DNA from: Bacteroidetes bacterium ADurb.Bin013
GTDB lineage: Bacteria > Bacteroidota > Bacteroidia > Bacteroidales > UBA932
Direction: 5' to 3'
Assembly: GCA_002071385.1 (NCBI GenBank)
Contig: MWFB01000016.1
Span: forward strand, 1-47,328
Length of the DNA: 47,328 bases
Position 1 is the first letter of the stretch; the number at the start of each line of letters is the position of its first letter. Shown piece after piece: positions 1 to 9,643 of the stretch. Position numbers and translations under genes: made by a program. Below the pieces are notes generated by a model, which was given only the letters and a program-made list of their open reading frames with translations, was not told the DNA's origin and searched no databases.

Positions 1-219
1 AAATCCCATCCTTCCAAAATTCACACCTGCCACAGGTACACCGGAATCCTTGACTATTTCCAGTGCTTCCAGAAACGTACCATCTCCCCCTACGGTAACC
101 AGAAGATCGGTTCCGGCAGGTAAAATCTTGTCTTGCCCCAACATCTGGAAAGAAATGTCTTTCCTTTCGGGCAGGTGAAAGTCCTTTTTCAAATCCTTAC
201 CGTAAAAAACAACTTTCAT
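1..219 (-). CDS. nadK: NAD kinase, N-terminal part (runs off the window)
   Basis: Phosphorylates NAD to NADP in the cytoplasm using ATP. The 73 visible residues contain the nucleotide-binding GGDGT motif at residues 44-48 and the following NFGRMGF segment at 67-73, which matches the family NxGxxGF motif. The C-terminal part lies outside the window. The start at 219 is supported by a TATCTTTG promoter box (255-262, minus) about 36 nt upstream; the frame stays open further upstream but would run through that promoter. The N-terminus before GGDGT is about 25 residues shorter than in E. coli NadK. The gene is divergent from pdxJ. Identification rests on the two motifs and is firm for the family. 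Confidence 0.88.
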   Translation of the reverse strand, partial: MKVVFYGKDLKKDFHLPERKDISFQMLGQDKILPAGTDLLVTVGGDGTFLEALEIVKDSGVPVAGVNFGRMGF

Positions 220-220
220 A

Positions 221-262
221 TTTGTATTGCCGATAAGTTGGTTTACTTTTGCAACAAAGATA
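221..262. promoter_or_regulatory. Divergent Bacteroidota-type promoters for nadK and pdxJ
   Basis: On the plus strand TTTG (221-224) and TACTTTTG (244-251) are separated by 19 bp, which fits the Bacteroidota sigma factor consensus TTTG-N19-21-TAnnTTTG. It would start transcription about 12 nt before the pdxJ ATG. On the minus strand TATCTTTG (255-262) serves nadK, without a clear -33 box. The two core promoters overlap, so they may compete for polymerase. Confidence 0.65.
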
Positions 263-269
263 ACCAATA

Positions 270-989
270 ATGACAAAACTGAGTGTCAACATAAATAAAT
301 TCGCCACCCTTCGCAATGCACGGGGTGGAAATATGCCGGATGTACTGAAAGCCGCTATTGATTGTGAACGATTTGGAGCACAGGGAATTACTGTCCACCC
401 AAGACCGGACGAGCGTCATATCCGGTACCAGGATGCACGGGACATAAAACCCATTATAACCACAGAGTTCAATATTGAAGGAAATCCAATACCCTCATTC
501 ATACAATTGGTATTGGAGGTCAGGCCCGATCAGGTAACCCTTGTGCCCGACGCACACGATGCCATTACTTCCAACGCGGGATGGGACACAATACGTCACG
601 CAAGCGAACTCAGGGAATGGGTAGGCCTTTTCAGGAATGCAGGCATAAGGACATCCCTGTTTGTAGATCCCAATCCGGATATGGTACGCGCGGCCGCCCT
701 AACAGGAACTGACCGTGTGGAGCTCTATACAGAGGCTTATGCCCGGATGTATGACGCTGACAGGGAAAAAGCCATTGCACCATATATTGCCGCAGCAGAG
801 GCAGCGGTCGACTGTTCCCTGGGATTGAATGCCGGACATGACCTGAACCTGACCAACATAAGCTATTTCAACAAAAACATCCCGGGTCTGCTGGAGGTCT
901 CGATCGGGCATGCTCTCATATGTGAATCCATTTACCTGGGTCTGGAGAACACCATTCAGCTGTATTTACGGCATCTCTCTAATTTTTAA
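270..989 (+). CDS. pdxJ: Pyridoxine 5'-phosphate synthase
   Basis: Condenses 1-deoxyxylulose 5-phosphate with 3-amino-1-hydroxyacetone phosphate to pyridoxine 5'-phosphate, the ring-closing step of DXP-dependent vitamin B6 synthesis, in the cytoplasm. The 239-residue protein has the usual PdxJ length and hallmark segments: the N-terminal [17 protein letters not shown], the early HPRPDERHI phosphate/substrate region, a central TEFNIEGNP and a late GLNAGHDLN followed by SIGHALI. It is a single TIM-barrel domain with no signal peptide. The gene is divergent from nadK and is followed 29 nt later by an OmpH-like gene. Confidence 0.96.
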   Translation: MTKLSVNINKFATLRNARGGNMPDVLKAAIDCERFGAQGITVHPRPDERHIRYQDARDIKPIITTEFNIEGNPIPSFIQLVLEVRPDQVTLVPDAHDAITSNAGWDTIRHASELREWVGLFRNAGIRTSLFVDPNPDMVRAAALTGTDRVELYTEAYARMYDADREKAIAPYIAAAEAAVDCSLGLNAGHDLNLTNISYFNKNIPGLLEVSIGHALICESIYLGLENTIQLYLRHLSNF

Positions 990-1018
990 TTATATTTACA
1001 GTTCTTATATTTTACATT

Positions 1019-1627
1019 ATGAAGAAGTCATCACTGATAATTACTATCTTACTGGCATTGGCCATTGCCGCACTCTATGTTTTACACTTTACGGGAATAG
1101 GTACGGGAAAGCCCGTTGCAGACAAAGACGATATGCAGGGCAGCGAAACCCTCTCCGGAAGTATCGTATATATACGTATTGATTCCCTCCTAAATGCCTA
1201 CGATTTTTTCCTTGAACTCCAGGCTGACCTTGCTGCAAAAGCCCGCATTGTTAAAGAAGACCTTAACAAGAAAGGACGTGCCTTTGAGAACGATGTGACG
1301 AATTTCCAAGATAAAGTGCAAAAAGGACTCATAACAAGAGCCCAGGCCGAGACACAGCAAGCCCAGCTTGCCGCCCGTCAACAAGAGTTGGAGCAATATG
1401 CCCAGCAAAAACAGGTGGAACTGGCTGAAGAGAATCAAGTCATGCTCAACCGGGTCCTGGACGCCCTCAAGACTTTCCTTGCCGAATACCGCTTACTGAA
1501 AAACTATGATTTGATATTGACCACAGACGGGACCAGCAACACCGTCATTGAAGCTGTTTCTTCCATGGATATCACTAAAGATGTAGTGGAAGGACTGAAC
1601 AGGGAATACTCAAAAAGCGGAAAATAG
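1019..1627 (+). CDS. OmpH/Skp-family periplasmic chaperone-like protein
   Basis: Members of this family hold unfolded outer-membrane proteins in the periplasm. The 202-residue protein has an N-terminal hydrophobic segment (about residues 5-27, signal peptide or anchor). A short beta segment IVYIRIDSLL and a long charged, glutamine-rich coiled coil (about 65-150) follow. It closes with a small globular end containing YDLILTTDGTSN, the layout expected of OmpH proteins. It sits between pdxJ and purC (9 nt before purC), so co-transcription is likely. Family assignment rests on architecture and the YDLIL-type C-terminal motif; client proteins are unknown. Confidence 0.82.
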   Translation: MKKSSLIITILLALAIAALYVLHFTGIGTGKPVADKDDMQGSETLSGSIVYIRIDSLLNAYDFFLELQADLAAKARIVKEDLNKKGRAFENDVTNFQDKVQKGLITRAQAETQQAQLAARQQELEQYAQQKQVELAEENQVMLNRVLDALKTFLAEYRLLKNYDLILTTDGTSNTVIEAVSSMDITKDVVEGLNREYSKSGK

Positions 1628-1636
1628 GCATCAGCC

Positions 1637-2587
1637 ATGAAATCGGTCACGGCGACTCAGTTTCATTTCGCAAAACAGACGGGATTATATATAGGAAAAG
1701 TCCGGGATGTCTATACCATTGACGGACGTATCCTGGTAATGATAGCAACCGACAGGATTTCGGCCTTCGATATTGTGTTCCCCAAAGGAATCACTTATAA
1801 AGGACAGATCCTTAACACAATAGCTTCGCGGTTCCTGGATTCTACCCATGATATCGTTCCCAACTGGAAGATTGCTTCACCACATCCCATGGTGACTGTA
1901 GGTTACCGATGCGAACCATTTCCGGTGGAAATGATCGTACGGGGATACCTGACCGGCAGTTCCTGGCGTACCTACAAAAGCGGCCAACGCTCCCTGTGCG
2001 GTATCCCGCTTCCGGATGGGATGAGGGAACACCAGGCTTTCCCTGCACCCGTCATAACTCCCACAACCAAAGCAGGCATCGGGTCACATGACCAGGACAT
2101 ATCAGGAGAGGAAATCATCGGCCGCGGACTGGTGAGCGAAGAAGATTACCGCAAGATAGAGGCATTCTCCCTGGCCCTCTTTGAAAGAGGGCAGAAGCTG
2201 GCTGCAGAAAAAGGTTTGATCCTTGTTGATACAAAATATGAATTTGGGAAACTGGGTACTCAGATCTACCTGATAGACGAGATCCATACCCCTGACTCGT
2301 CCCGGTATTTCTATGCGGAAGACTATGAGAGGAATTACCCTCTAGGCCTGCCTCCCAGACAGTTATCCAAAGAGTTTGTACGGGAATGGCTCATGGAAAA
2401 AGGGTTTAGCGGACAACCCGGCCAAAAGATGCCTGAACTAACTGATACAGTGATACAAACAATATCAGAACGTTATATAGAATTGTTCGAACACCTTACA
2501 GGCACGGCTTTTGTGCCCCTGGTGTATGACGATACATTCTACGACAACATGGAAGGATGTATTCGCAATATGTTAGCCCGGTTATGA
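1637..2587 (+). CDS. purC: Phosphoribosylaminoimidazole-succinocarboxamide (SAICAR) synthase
   Basis: Joins CAIR with aspartate in an ATP-dependent step of purine synthesis. The 316-residue protein matches the longer SAICAR synthase form. It begins with the [20 protein letters not shown] nucleotide-binding region (residues 17-36) and continues with RISAFD, the conserved [13 protein letters not shown] segment (about 97-109) and a late LVDTKYEFG plus [10 protein letters not shown] substrate loop. No signal peptide. Its stop codon overlaps the ATG of the LysM gene by 4 nt (ATGA), which suggests translational coupling to an otherwise unrelated envelope gene. Confidence 0.97.
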   Translation: MKSVTATQFHFAKQTGLYIGKVRDVYTIDGRILVMIATDRISAFDIVFPKGITYKGQILNTIASRFLDSTHDIVPNWKIASPHPMVTVGYRCEPFPVEMIVRGYLTGSSWRTYKSGQRSLCGIPLPDGMREHQAFPAPVITPTTKAGIGSHDQDISGEEIIGRGLVSEEDYRKIEAFSLALFERGQKLAAEKGLILVDTKYEFGKLGTQIYLIDEIHTPDSSRYFYAEDYERNYPLGLPPRQLSKEFVREWLMEKGFSGQPGQKMPELTDTVIQTISERYIELFEHLTGTAFVPLVYDDTFYDNMEGCIRNMLARL

Positions 2588-3951
2588 AAATCCGAAACAT
2601 TTTCGTCATTTTCCTCTTATTTGCCTCCCTCAGCCTGTATGCACAGGAACAACATACTATCCGGCACAAGGTCCGCTGGATGGAGACCTTGTATTCTATC
2701 GCACGAAAATACAAGGTCGACCCCAAGGACATTGCCCTGCTGAACGACTTGAAGACAGGAGAGATCTCGAGGGGTCAGATACTGCTCATACCGGTACCCG
2801 ATGCAGGATTGGCTGAGCAGGAGGAGGAGCCTTTACAGGACACCCTTCTTGTGGAGGAGGAGCATGAAATGCCTGTTAAGTGGAAAACTCCCTGCCGGGA
2901 CTACGTCCATCCTCCTGCGTGGGAACCCGTGGTGTCGGTCATTTTGCCATTCCCAGGCACCATGGCAGGTGCCGGTTTTGTTGAATTTTACCAGGGTGTG
3001 CTGCTGGCTGCTGATAGGATGAAAAATCAGGGTATGCCAATTTTGTTACAAGTCTTTGACTGGAACGAAAAGCCCATGGATGAACTTCTGTCGGGATCTT
3101 CACTGGGGCAGAGTAACCTGATAATAGGACCGGTATACTCAAACCAGGTTGGAAGCACACTCGCCTACTTCAGGAACAGCGAAACAAAGATCGTATCGCC
3201 CCTGGACAGCAATGCCGAAGTCTGGACCAGTCTATATCCTAATTTTTTCCAGGTGCAACCCCCTCTCGCCGCTCAACAGGAATCATTGCTAAGGTACCTG
3301 GAGCCTCACGATGCAACACTATGGGTCATATCGGAAGAAGGAGAGGAAACGGTGGCACCGGGCATCAGGGCATTGCTGGACAAAAACCTCATCCAATACA
3401 GGAACTTCTCCTACGATGTGCTCATGGGAAGAGAAGTGACAGAAGTGCTGAGGGAGCTGCTGGGTGCAAATCCCAGGAATCAGATCATCATCGCTTCCCT
3501 GAACGAAGCTTTCGTCTCTGACGCCATCAGGAACCTGCACCTGCTTCTGGCTTACGATAACATACCGGTAGAATTGTTCGGGTTTTCCCGTTGGCGTAGT
3601 TTTGAAACTCTTGATCTTGCCGCCCTGCACCAACTCCAGGTTGTACTCCCGCTCACGGCTTTTGTTGATTATTCAGATGTAGGGGTAAAAGCATTTGTAC
3701 AAGACTACCGTTCCCGGTTCCATGGAGAGCCTTCACAATTCTCCTTTCAGGGATATGATGTGGCCCTGTTCTTTTTAAATGCCCTGTTCCAATACGGTCC
3801 TGATTTTGAGGATTGTATAAGCAACATAAGCGTACCGTTACTTCAAAACAGGTTTACCTTTGTAAAGACTTTAGCCGGAGGGGGGTTTTCCAATACAGGA
3901 ACCCGTGTTGTACGCTATCGTCCCGATTTCACCATTGAATTACTTCCCTGA
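2584..3951 (+). CDS. Secreted LysM protein with periplasmic-binding-protein-like domain
   Basis: The 455-residue product starts with a signal peptide (about residues 1-20, ending LYAQ). One LysM module follows (about 22-68: [20 protein letters not shown]... GQILLIPV), which should bind peptidoglycan glycan chains. After a linker, residues about 115-440 resemble the type-1 periplasmic-binding fold (branched-chain amino-acid receptor-like), with segments such as [11 protein letters not shown] and [14 protein letters not shown]. The start at 2584 is preferred over the upstream 2557 because it begins directly with the signal peptide and forms the ATGA overlap with purC. The role is unknown; an envelope-sensing or wall-anchored function is inferred. 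Its stop abuts the convergent nagB stop. Confidence 0.75.
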   Translation: MKIRNIFVIFLLFASLSLYAQEQHTIRHKVRWMETLYSIARKYKVDPKDIALLNDLKTGEISRGQILLIPVPDAGLAEQEEEPLQDTLLVEEEHEMPVKWKTPCRDYVHPPAWEPVVSVILPFPGTMAGAGFVEFYQGVLLAADRMKNQGMPILLQVFDWNEKPMDELLSGSSLGQSNLIIGPVYSNQVGSTLAYFRNSETKIVSPLDSNAEVWTSLYPNFFQVQPPLAAQQESLLRYLEPHDATLWVISEEGEETVAPGIRALLDKNLIQYRNFSYDVLMGREVTEVLRELLGANPRNQIIIASLNEAFVSDAIRNLHLLLAYDNIPVELFGFSRWRSFETLDLAALHQLQVVLPLTAFVDYSDVGVKAFVQDYRSRFHGEPSQFSFQGYDVALFFLNALFQYGPDFEDCISNISVPLLQNRFTFVKTLAGGGFSNTGTRVVRYRPDFTIELLP

Positions 3952-4743
3952 TCAGAGATTGTCTTTTTCAATATCCTTAAAATACCTCACCGTCCCGGCT
4001 TTCAACTCTGCTGTAGCAGCCTGGTCGCATACAATGATGGCACCGGGATGCATCTGAAGCGCCGTTATGGTCCACATATGGGACACGGCTCCTTCAACAG
4101 CATGACGCAAAGCCCTTGCCTTGTTTTCCCCGCTGACCAGGATAAGCACCTCTTCTGCATCCATGATGGTTCCGATTCCCACAGTCAGGGCTGTTTTTGG
4201 CACGCGCTCCATATCATTGTCAAAAAACCGGGCATTGGCCATCCGGGTTTCTGATGTCAGTGTTTTGATTCTGGTCCTGGAAGCCAGTGAGGACCCGGGT
4301 TCATTAAAGGCAATGTGCCCGTCCACGCCTACACCACCCATGAAAAGACGTATACCTCCCGTGCGCTTGATGGCCTCTTCGTAGTTCCTGCACTCAGCAA
4401 CCGGATCTGTCGCATTCCCGTCAGGAACGTGGGTGTTCACGGGATTGATATCAATATGCCTGAAAAAATTTTCCTGCATGAAATAATGGTAGGATTGTGG
4501 ATGATCCTTAGGAATGCCCATGTATTCATCCATGTTGAAGGTCACGACATTTTTAAAAGAAACTTTTCCCGCTTTATGCATGGCTATGAGCTCTTTGTAG
4601 GTGCCAAGGGGTGAGGAGCCTGTAGGAAGCCCCAGTACAAACGGATTGTCATGGGTCGGTTTGTAGGTATTGATCTTTTCTGCTATATACCTGGCTGCCC
4701 AGACAGAAAGACGATCGTAATTTTCCAGTATCAGTACTCTCAT
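3952..4743 (-). CDS. nagB: Glucosamine-6-phosphate deaminase
   Basis: Converts glucosamine 6-phosphate to fructose 6-phosphate and ammonia, feeding amino sugars into glycolysis. The 263-residue protein aligns without gaps to E. coli NagB numbering at the catalytic residues: D72 in the FNMDEY motif, and D141, H143 and E148 in [11 protein letters not shown]. The phosphate loop [10 protein letters not shown] is at about 38-47. It is cytoplasmic. Its ATG overlaps the recN stop by 4 nt, so it is the last gene of the bamD-rpoZ-recN operon. Its stop directly abuts that of the convergent LysM gene (TGATCA), leaving no room for a terminator between them. Confidence 0.97.
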   Translation of the reverse strand: MRVLILENYDRLSVWAARYIAEKINTYKPTHDNPFVLGLPTGSSPLGTYKELIAMHKAGKVSFKNVVTFNMDEYMGIPKDHPQSYHYFMQENFFRHIDINPVNTHVPDGNATDPVAECRNYEEAIKRTGGIRLFMGGVGVDGHIAFNEPGSSLASRTRIKTLTSETRMANARFFDNDMERVPKTALTVGIGTIMDAEEVLILVSGENKARALRHAVEGAVSHMWTITALQMHPGAIIVCDQAATAELKAGTVRYFKDIEKDNL

Positions 4744-6407
4744 GATATATTATTTAACAACTCTTTGGCATTTTGTATGGCTGCGGGGGTAATGGCAGAC
4801 CCGCTCAACATTCTGGCCACTTCCATGACCCTTTCATCTCCATGCAGGGGTAGTACCCTGGTTTCAGTAACATGTTCCACAACCTCCTTTCTGACCAGGT
4901 AATGCGTGCTCCCCTTGGCAGCGACCTGGGGCAGATGGGTAATGGCCAGTACCTGCATGTATTCAGACAACTGGTATATCATATTTCCCATGCGGTCTGC
5001 TATCTTGCCGGAAACACCCAGGTCCACCTCATCAAAGATTATGGTGCTCAATCCCGAGTGTTGTGCTATGACTGACTTGATGCATAACATCAGCCGCGAC
5101 ATTTCACCGCCCGAAGCTATGCAGCTCAATTCCCTGGGCATCATATCCCTGTTAGCCGAAAACATAATTTCCATGCCGGTGTTGCCCAACAGTCCATAGG
5201 TGGCTTTTTCCCTTATAACAAACTCTATCTGTGCATCGGGAATGCCCAAAAGGGCAAGCCGGGTGCATAACTGGCGGGACAGATCGTCAAGGCAGGCCAT
5301 CCTCCCTTTGTGCAAGTCTGTTGCCAGCTGGTCCCTGATGGCAATGGCAGCTTCCAGTTCTTTTTCAAGCTTCTCCAGGCGCGTGGTATCGTTCACCGTT
5401 TCTTCCAGTTGTCTTCCGAAATCTTTCTCCAGTATCAGCAGATCTTCCACCGTCCGAACGTTGTGTTTACCCTGCAGGGTATAGATGGTGTCCAGCCTTC
5501 CGGAAACTTCTTCCATACGGACGGGATCGACCCTGACCTGTTGCAGCGAACGGGCACATTCTCCGGCAAGGTCTTTCAATTCTATCCTGGCTTGTTCCAT
5601 CCGGTCAGAGACATCAGAAAAACCGGGATTTTTCTCCGTTATTTGAGCCGAAACCCTAACTGCTTCCTTTAGACCGGTAAGCACCGGAAAATCACCTTCT
5701 TCCAATAAAGAAGAGAGCTGGAACAAATATTGCCTGATCTCTGCTGCATGTTCCAGCAGGCTTAATTCTTTTTCAAGCTCTTCCTGTTCTCCGGGAGACA
5801 GTTTGGCCTTCTGCAGTTCCTGGTATTGGAAAGACAGGTAATCGGTTTCATTCTTTGCCTGATCACAGGCATCACGTAACGTACGTACCCTGGCGGCAAG
5901 GGAAGTGACCTCGGCATGCTTTTTACGGTATTCATCGGCAAGCTGTGTCTGTCCTGCAAAGGCATCGGCTACCCTGACCGGATAATCGGTATCGGCCAGG
6001 AGCAGGCTTTCGTGCTGGGAATGAATATCGATCAGGGCATTACCCAAAGACCTGAGAAATGCAACGTTGACAGGCTGGTCATTGACAAAGGAACGGCTTT
6101 TTCCATTAGGGTATATCACGCGCCGAATGATCAGCTCCCCGGAATAATTGACCTCATCGGCGGAAAAAAGCTGTTCTAAGGCATTATCGTTACCGGGTAT
6201 CCTGAAACAGGCCTCCACCACAGCGTTGGAGCCAGGGTCCCTGAGAATTCCGGCATCGGCCTTTTGTCCCAAAACCAGTGAAAGAGCACCCAATATGATT
6301 GATTTACCAGCACCGGTCTCCCCGGTAATGATAGTCAGACCCTCTGAAAACTCAATATCCAGGATATTGATCAGGGCATAATTGGTTATGCTCAGCGAGT
6401 AAAGCAA
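4740..6407 (-). CDS. recN: DNA repair ATPase RecN
   Basis: SMC-like ATPase acting early in double-strand break repair. The 555-residue length matches RecN. Residues 1-40 hold the N-terminal [13 protein letters not shown] start and the Walker A motif GETGAGKS (about 29-36). The centre is a long antiparallel coiled coil (about 150-350) rich in E, L and R. The C-terminal half has the ABC signature [13 protein letters not shown], then the Walker B strand [14 protein letters not shown] and an HLPQVAA segment. It begins 2 nt after the rpoZ stop and overlaps nagB by 4 nt, so it belongs to the same operon. Confidence 0.97.
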   Translation of the reverse strand: MLYSLSITNYALINILDIEFSEGLTIITGETGAGKSIILGALSLVLGQKADAGILRDPGSNAVVEACFRIPGNDNALEQLFSADEVNYSGELIIRRVIYPNGKSRSFVNDQPVNVAFLRSLGNALIDIHSQHESLLLADTDYPVRVADAFAGQTQLADEYRKKHAEVTSLAARVRTLRDACDQAKNETDYLSFQYQELQKAKLSPGEQEELEKELSLLEHAAEIRQYLFQLSSLLEEGDFPVLTGLKEAVRVSAQITEKNPGFSDVSDRMEQARIELKDLAGECARSLQQVRVDPVRMEEVSGRLDTIYTLQGKHNVRTVEDLLILEKDFGRQLEETVNDTTRLEKLEKELEAAIAIRDQLATDLHKGRMACLDDLSRQLCTRLALLGIPDAQIEFVIREKATYGLLGNTGMEIMFSANRDMMPRELSCIASGGEMSRLMLCIKSVIAQHSGLSTIIFDEVDLGVSGKIADRMGNMIYQLSEYMQVLAITHLPQVAAKGSTHYLVRKEVVEHVTETRVLPLHGDERVMEVARMLSGSAITPAAIQNAKELLNNIS

Positions 6408-6409
6408 AC

Positions 6410-6736
6410 TTATTCTTTAGGTTCTTCAACCACTTTGTAATATGTTTCTCCTTCCTCAAATTCGTTAATGGCTAGCAGTGTGGGTTTTGGCTGACGTTCG
6501 TAATAACGTGAAATCTCTATCTGTTCACGGTTTTCAAACGTTTCTTCCAGTGTATCTGTGAAATTTGAAAATTCTTCCAGGCGGCTGTTCAATTCTGACT
6601 TGACCTCTGAGGCAATCTGGTTTGCCCTTTGCGCAATGATCATTACGGTCTGATAAATGTTACCTGTCTTTTCAGAAAATTTGGAAAGATCTCGGGTAAC
6701 AGTTGTATCGGGAATAGGTTGTTTCTTGCTTTCCAT
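6410..6736 (-). CDS. rpoZ: DNA-directed RNA polymerase omega subunit, Bacteroidota type
   Basis: A small (108 aa) polymerase assembly subunit. The N-terminal half carries TGNIYQTVMIIAQRANQIASEVKSEL, matching the Rpb6/omega helix that clamps the beta' subunit. The tail NREQIEISRYYERQPKPTLLAINEFEEGETYY is characteristic of the Bacteroidota form, which is divergent from the proteobacterial one. It has no signal peptide. It is 12 nt downstream of bamD and 2 nt upstream of recN. The assignment relies on recalled similarity to Bacteroides homologues and is fairly secure. Confidence 0.88.
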   Translation of the reverse strand: MESKKQPIPDTTVTRDLSKFSEKTGNIYQTVMIIAQRANQIASEVKSELNSRLEEFSNFTDTLEETFENREQIEISRYYERQPKPTLLAINEFEEGETYYKVVEEPKE

Positions 6737-6748
6737 ATAGTGTTAAAA

Positions 6749-7546
6749 TTATTGTTTAGTTGTGAATTGCTGGGCTTTGCGGAACATGTTGTCCACTTCC
6801 CTGCGGTATTTTGAATCGGGAAATTCGCTGACAAAATTATAGTACTCATCTATAACATTGAGGAAACGCCCCCGTTGCAGTTCGGGCAGGCTGTTGTTGG
6901 AGTACTGGTAATTAGCGGCTACAATGTAATAAAGGATTTCTTCACGGTACATGCTTTCGGGATTTTCCTTCAGGGTCTCCTTGAACGCATGCGTTGCCGC
7001 CTTGTAATCTTCTATGGTATAATAAAGCCGGGCCGATTCAAACGCCTTGCGGTCAAGCCGCTGGTAGAGATCCCCGAGCATCTTCCTGCACACTTCCTGG
7101 TATTCGCTTCCGGGATAATCATAGATGAATTCCTCAATGGCAGCAATGGCAACCCGGCTTGGTTGCTGATCCAGTTCATAGCGGTATGTGTTTTGATACA
7201 GGCAATCCAGTCTCATGAAGCGGGCCGACTTTGTAAACGGACTGCGCGGAAAGATTTCTACAAACTGTTTGAAATTATCTTCGGCAACCAGAAAATTGTT
7301 CAGGTGGTAATTGCTCAGCCCCAGGTAATACTGTAATGTGTCATCCTGGACCGTTCCCCTGTACACCATTTGCAACTGATCTAGAAGAGGCTGTGATCTT
7401 GAATATTTTTTTGCCTCGAAGTATTCTATGGCTTTCCTGAATTTCAGGTCGTAATCTGTACTGCGCAGTAACACCTCATATTGGTTGACACAGGCCGGTG
7501 CAACCGTAAGCAAAAGGAGGACAAAGGTTAAGAAATGTTTTTTCAT
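6749..7546 (-). CDS. bamD: Outer membrane assembly lipoprotein BamD
   Basis: Essential TPR lipoprotein of the BAM complex, on the periplasmic face of the outer membrane. Residues 1-20 form a lipoprotein signal (MKKHFLTFVLLLLTVAPAC; the position before Cys is A rather than the commoner G). TPR-like repeats follow: AIEYFEAKKYSRSQPLLDQL, YYLGLSNYHLNNFLVAEDNFKQFVEIFPRSPFTKSA and YRREVDNMFRKAQQF. The start at 7546 was chosen over the upstream ATG at 7564 because a TATATTTG promoter box occupies 7562-7569 (minus), so the longer form would not be transcribed. Length of about 265 residues fits Bacteroidota BamD. First gene of the bamD-rpoZ-recN-nagB operon. Confidence 0.9.
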   Translation of the reverse strand: MKKHFLTFVLLLLTVAPACVNQYEVLLRSTDYDLKFRKAIEYFEAKKYSRSQPLLDQLQMVYRGTVQDDTLQYYLGLSNYHLNNFLVAEDNFKQFVEIFPRSPFTKSARFMRLDCLYQNTYRYELDQQPSRVAIAAIEEFIYDYPGSEYQEVCRKMLGDLYQRLDRKAFESARLYYTIEDYKAATHAFKETLKENPESMYREEILYYIVAANYQYSNNSLPELQRGRFLNVIDEYYNFVSEFPDSKYRREVDNMFRKAQQFTTKQ

Positions 7547-7561
7547 CAAGATCATCAATTG

Positions 7562-7569
7562 CAAATATA
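7562..7569 (-). promoter_or_regulatory. -7 box for the bamD operon
   Basis: TATATTTG on the minus strand matches TAnnTTTG and ends 15 nt before the chosen bamD ATG. It is the only consensus box seen upstream of bamD, rpoZ, recN and nagB and probably drives all four. Confidence 0.55.
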
Positions 7570-7584
7570 CGACAGTTTAGCAAA

Positions 7585-8517
7585 TTACAGGCCATATTGC
7601 ATAGACATATAACGTTCCAGGTCGATAGCCGCCATGCAACCGCTCGCTGCTGCTGTAATCGCCTGCCGGTATTTGGAATCCTGCACGTCACCCGCTGCAA
7701 AGACTCCCTTCACATTGGTTTCCGTACTTTTTGGCTGCGTTATGATGTACCCTTCGGGATTGACTTCCACCCAGGGCAGGAAAGGCTCTGAATTGGGATG
7801 ATGCCCGATTGCCAGGAAAAATCCAGGTACATTGATGATTCTCTCACGACCGGATTTATGGACAAGACGCGCTCCTGTGACACCTGAGTCGTCTCCCAGT
7901 ATTTCAGCCGTCTGGTGCTCCCAGAGTATTTCAATGTTTGGGGTGGACAGGACCCTTTTTTGCATCACCTGGGATGCTCTGAGTACGTTGCGCCGTATGA
8001 TCATATAGACTTTGCGGCACAAAGCAGAAAGATATATTGCCTCTTCACAGGCAGTATCCCCTCCGCCCACTACCGCCACATCTTTACCCCTGTAAAAGAA
8101 TCCGTCGCATGTTGCACAGGCCGAGACGCCCATGCCCTTGAATTTCTGTTCCGATTCCAGCCCCAGGTAGCGTGCCGTAGCACCCGTAGCAATGATCAAA
8201 GCTTGTGTCAGCACCTCTGTCCCGTTATCGAACCTGATACGGTAAGGAGGTTCGCTCAGGTTGGTTTCAGTGACGATCCCTGTCCTGAAATCAGTGCCAA
8301 ATCGCAAAGCCTGTTTGCGAATGTCTTCCATGAGCTGGCTGCCCTGGACACCCTCCGGATACCCGGGAAAATTCTCGATCTCTGTTGTGGTTGTCAACTG
8401 TCCGCCTCTCAACACTCCCTCATAAAGAACCGGCTGGAGGTTGGCCCTGGCGGCATATATGGCAGCTGTGTAACCAGCAGGACCGCTTCCGGCAATAAGG
8501 CATTTAATGGTTTCCAT
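7585..8517 (-). CDS. trxB: Thioredoxin reductase
   Basis: NADPH-dependent flavoenzyme that reduces thioredoxin. The 310-residue protein has the FAD-binding GSGPAGYTAAIYAAR at residues 10-24. The NADPH-binding GGGDTA starts at about residue 151. The redox-active CATC pair is C134/C137. The C-terminal FAD loop is GVFAAGDVQDSKYRQ. All features are those of the low-Mr class. It is a single gene divergent from tRNA-Pro and ends 38 nt before the bamD start. No clear TAnnTTTG box was found upstream of it. Confidence 0.97.
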   Translation of the reverse strand: METIKCLIAGSGPAGYTAAIYAARANLQPVLYEGVLRGGQLTTTTEIENFPGYPEGVQGSQLMEDIRKQALRFGTDFRTGIVTETNLSEPPYRIRFDNGTEVLTQALIIATGATARYLGLESEQKFKGMGVSACATCDGFFYRGKDVAVVGGGDTACEEAIYLSALCRKVYMIIRRNVLRASQVMQKRVLSTPNIEILWEHQTAEILGDDSGVTGARLVHKSGRERIINVPGFFLAIGHHPNSEPFLPWVEVNPEGYIITQPKSTETNVKGVFAAGDVQDSKYRQAITAAASGCMAAIDLERYMSMQYGL

Positions 8518-8560
8518 AGTGTTATTTTTCCTATAAATTTACAAATTTCAAAAAAAACCG

Positions 8561-8568
8561 TATCTTTG
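8561..8568 (+). promoter_or_regulatory. -7 box of the tRNA-Pro gene
   Basis: TATCTTTG matches the Bacteroidota -7 consensus exactly and lies 14 nt before the tRNA 5' end. No good -33 TTTG is visible at the usual 19-21 bp distance. Confidence 0.6.
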
Positions 8569-8582
8569 TCGCTCTGAAAAAG

Positions 8583-8656
8583 CGGGGCGTGGCGCAGTTG
8601 GCTAGCGCACTTGCATGGGGTGCAAGGGGTCGAATGTTCGAGTCATTTCGCCCCGA
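8583..8656 (+). tRNA. tRNA-Pro (anticodon GGG)
   Basis: A complete cloverleaf can be folded by eye. The acceptor arms CGGGGCG (8583-8589) and CGCCCCG (8649-8655) pair perfectly. The D arm is GCGC/GCGC. The anticodon stem CTTGC/GCAAG encloses loop ATGGGGT with anticodon GGG at 8617-8619. The variable loop has five bases, and the T arm GAATG/CATTT encloses TTCGAGT. The discriminator is A (8656). CCA is not encoded, as is usual in Bacteroidota. A T-run at 8658-8664 may end the transcript. The last 14 bases overlap the 3' end of the convergent Gate-domain gene. Confidence 0.96.
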
Positions 8657-9578
8657 CTTTTTTTATCAGCCGCTCAAGTTTTCTTTCCCACACAAGAAAC
8701 AGCGACATGGCCCAGCGCGAGAGCAACATCCATGGCAGCGTTCCACCAATAGCCGTAAACAGGAGAAGATCCTCCACATTGCTGTGGGAAACACATATAT
8801 GGTGGTTCAGCAGGTCCACATCTCTGACCGATATTTTTCCCTCCTTCACTTCATCTATCATAACAGCAGCCCCGTAGGCAAGTCCCAAAGTATTGGCCAC
8901 AATCCATAAAAACGCTGTTTTGGCCGGCAATCCGAAAAACAACATCACCGGTCTCAGGAATTTGGCAATATAACGTATTACTCCAAATTCCGACAACAAC
9001 CGTTGTATGATGGTCAGCAGGAATACGAGCAACACCATAGGTATCGCTATTTTAAGCGTATCCAGTATCCAGTCCCCCATTAATGGCCAGAAGGTTATCT
9101 GTTCCTTAATGGCCGGCGGGGCAACATATGCGGCATTTTCTCCGGGCATGACCTTGTTTAATAGCCACCCCAGAAACAGAGAACATAAAGTCCTTACAAA
9201 AACCACACGTATTGCCGAGGTTCCGGTCTTGCGCTGAACTGCTGTTTCCATGGGCATGTTGTGAGCACAAAGTACCATGACCGCCAGGATTGTTATGGCC
9301 CTGGCGTCCAGGTTGAGTGAGGTCATTACGGCAATGGCCGAGTAGCAGTTCACAAAATAACCCGACACATAAGCCAGTGCAGCTTCACCAGGCAATCCGA
9401 AATTCGAGAAAAAGGGTGTAAGGAGTCCGGACAACCATGAAATCACACCCAGATACTTCAACAGGGTGATTAAAAATGAAACCAGAAACATAATCTTCAC
9501 CAGCCACCATGCAGTCTTCAATGCACCCGGGGCGGCAGCCCTGACAGAACGGACGATTCTTTGGCGGGTTGATTCCAT
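8643..9578 (-). CDS. Nucleoside-recognition (Gate) domain integral membrane protein
   Basis: A 311-residue polytopic inner-membrane protein with about eight hydrophobic segments in two halves (roughly residues 25-135 and 160-290). Both halves carry the Gate-type pattern, for example [26 protein letters not shown] in the first and [27 protein letters not shown] in the second. Gate proteins are linked to nucleoside or small-molecule transport and, in sporulating bacteria, to spore maturation; the substrate here is unknown. Its stop codon lies inside the tRNA-Pro gene on the other strand, a 14-bp antisense overlap. A minus TATATTTG box at 9596-9603 is a likely promoter. Confidence 0.8.
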   Translation of the reverse strand: MESTRQRIVRSVRAAAPGALKTAWWLVKIMFLVSFLITLLKYLGVISWLSGLLTPFFSNFGLPGEAALAYVSGYFVNCYSAIAVMTSLNLDARAITILAVMVLCAHNMPMETAVQRKTGTSAIRVVFVRTLCSLFLGWLLNKVMPGENAAYVAPPAIKEQITFWPLMGDWILDTLKIAIPMVLLVFLLTIIQRLLSEFGVIRYIAKFLRPVMLFFGLPAKTAFLWIVANTLGLAYGAAVMIDEVKEGKISVRDVDLLNHHICVSHSNVEDLLLFTAIGGTLPWMLLSRWAMSLFLVWERKLERLIKKVGAK

Positions 9579-9595
9579 GTTTTGAATTTGAGGCG

Positions 9596-9622
9596 CAAAT
9601 ATACTATTATTTTATAGTTTTG
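9596..9622. promoter_or_regulatory. Divergent -7 boxes
   Basis: TATATTTG on the minus strand (9596-9603) serves the Gate-domain gene starting at 9578. TAGTTTTG on the plus strand (9615-9622) serves the HExxH lipoprotein gene starting at 9644. Both match TAnnTTTG; no well-spaced -33 boxes were found. Confidence 0.5.
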
Positions 9623-9643
9623 TGATTATTAACAAGTCAGCGT

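Noticed and set aside
910-1182. A 90-codon plus-strand frame across the pdxJ end and OmpH start
   Set aside because: It overlaps two well-supported genes in another frame and resembles no protein.
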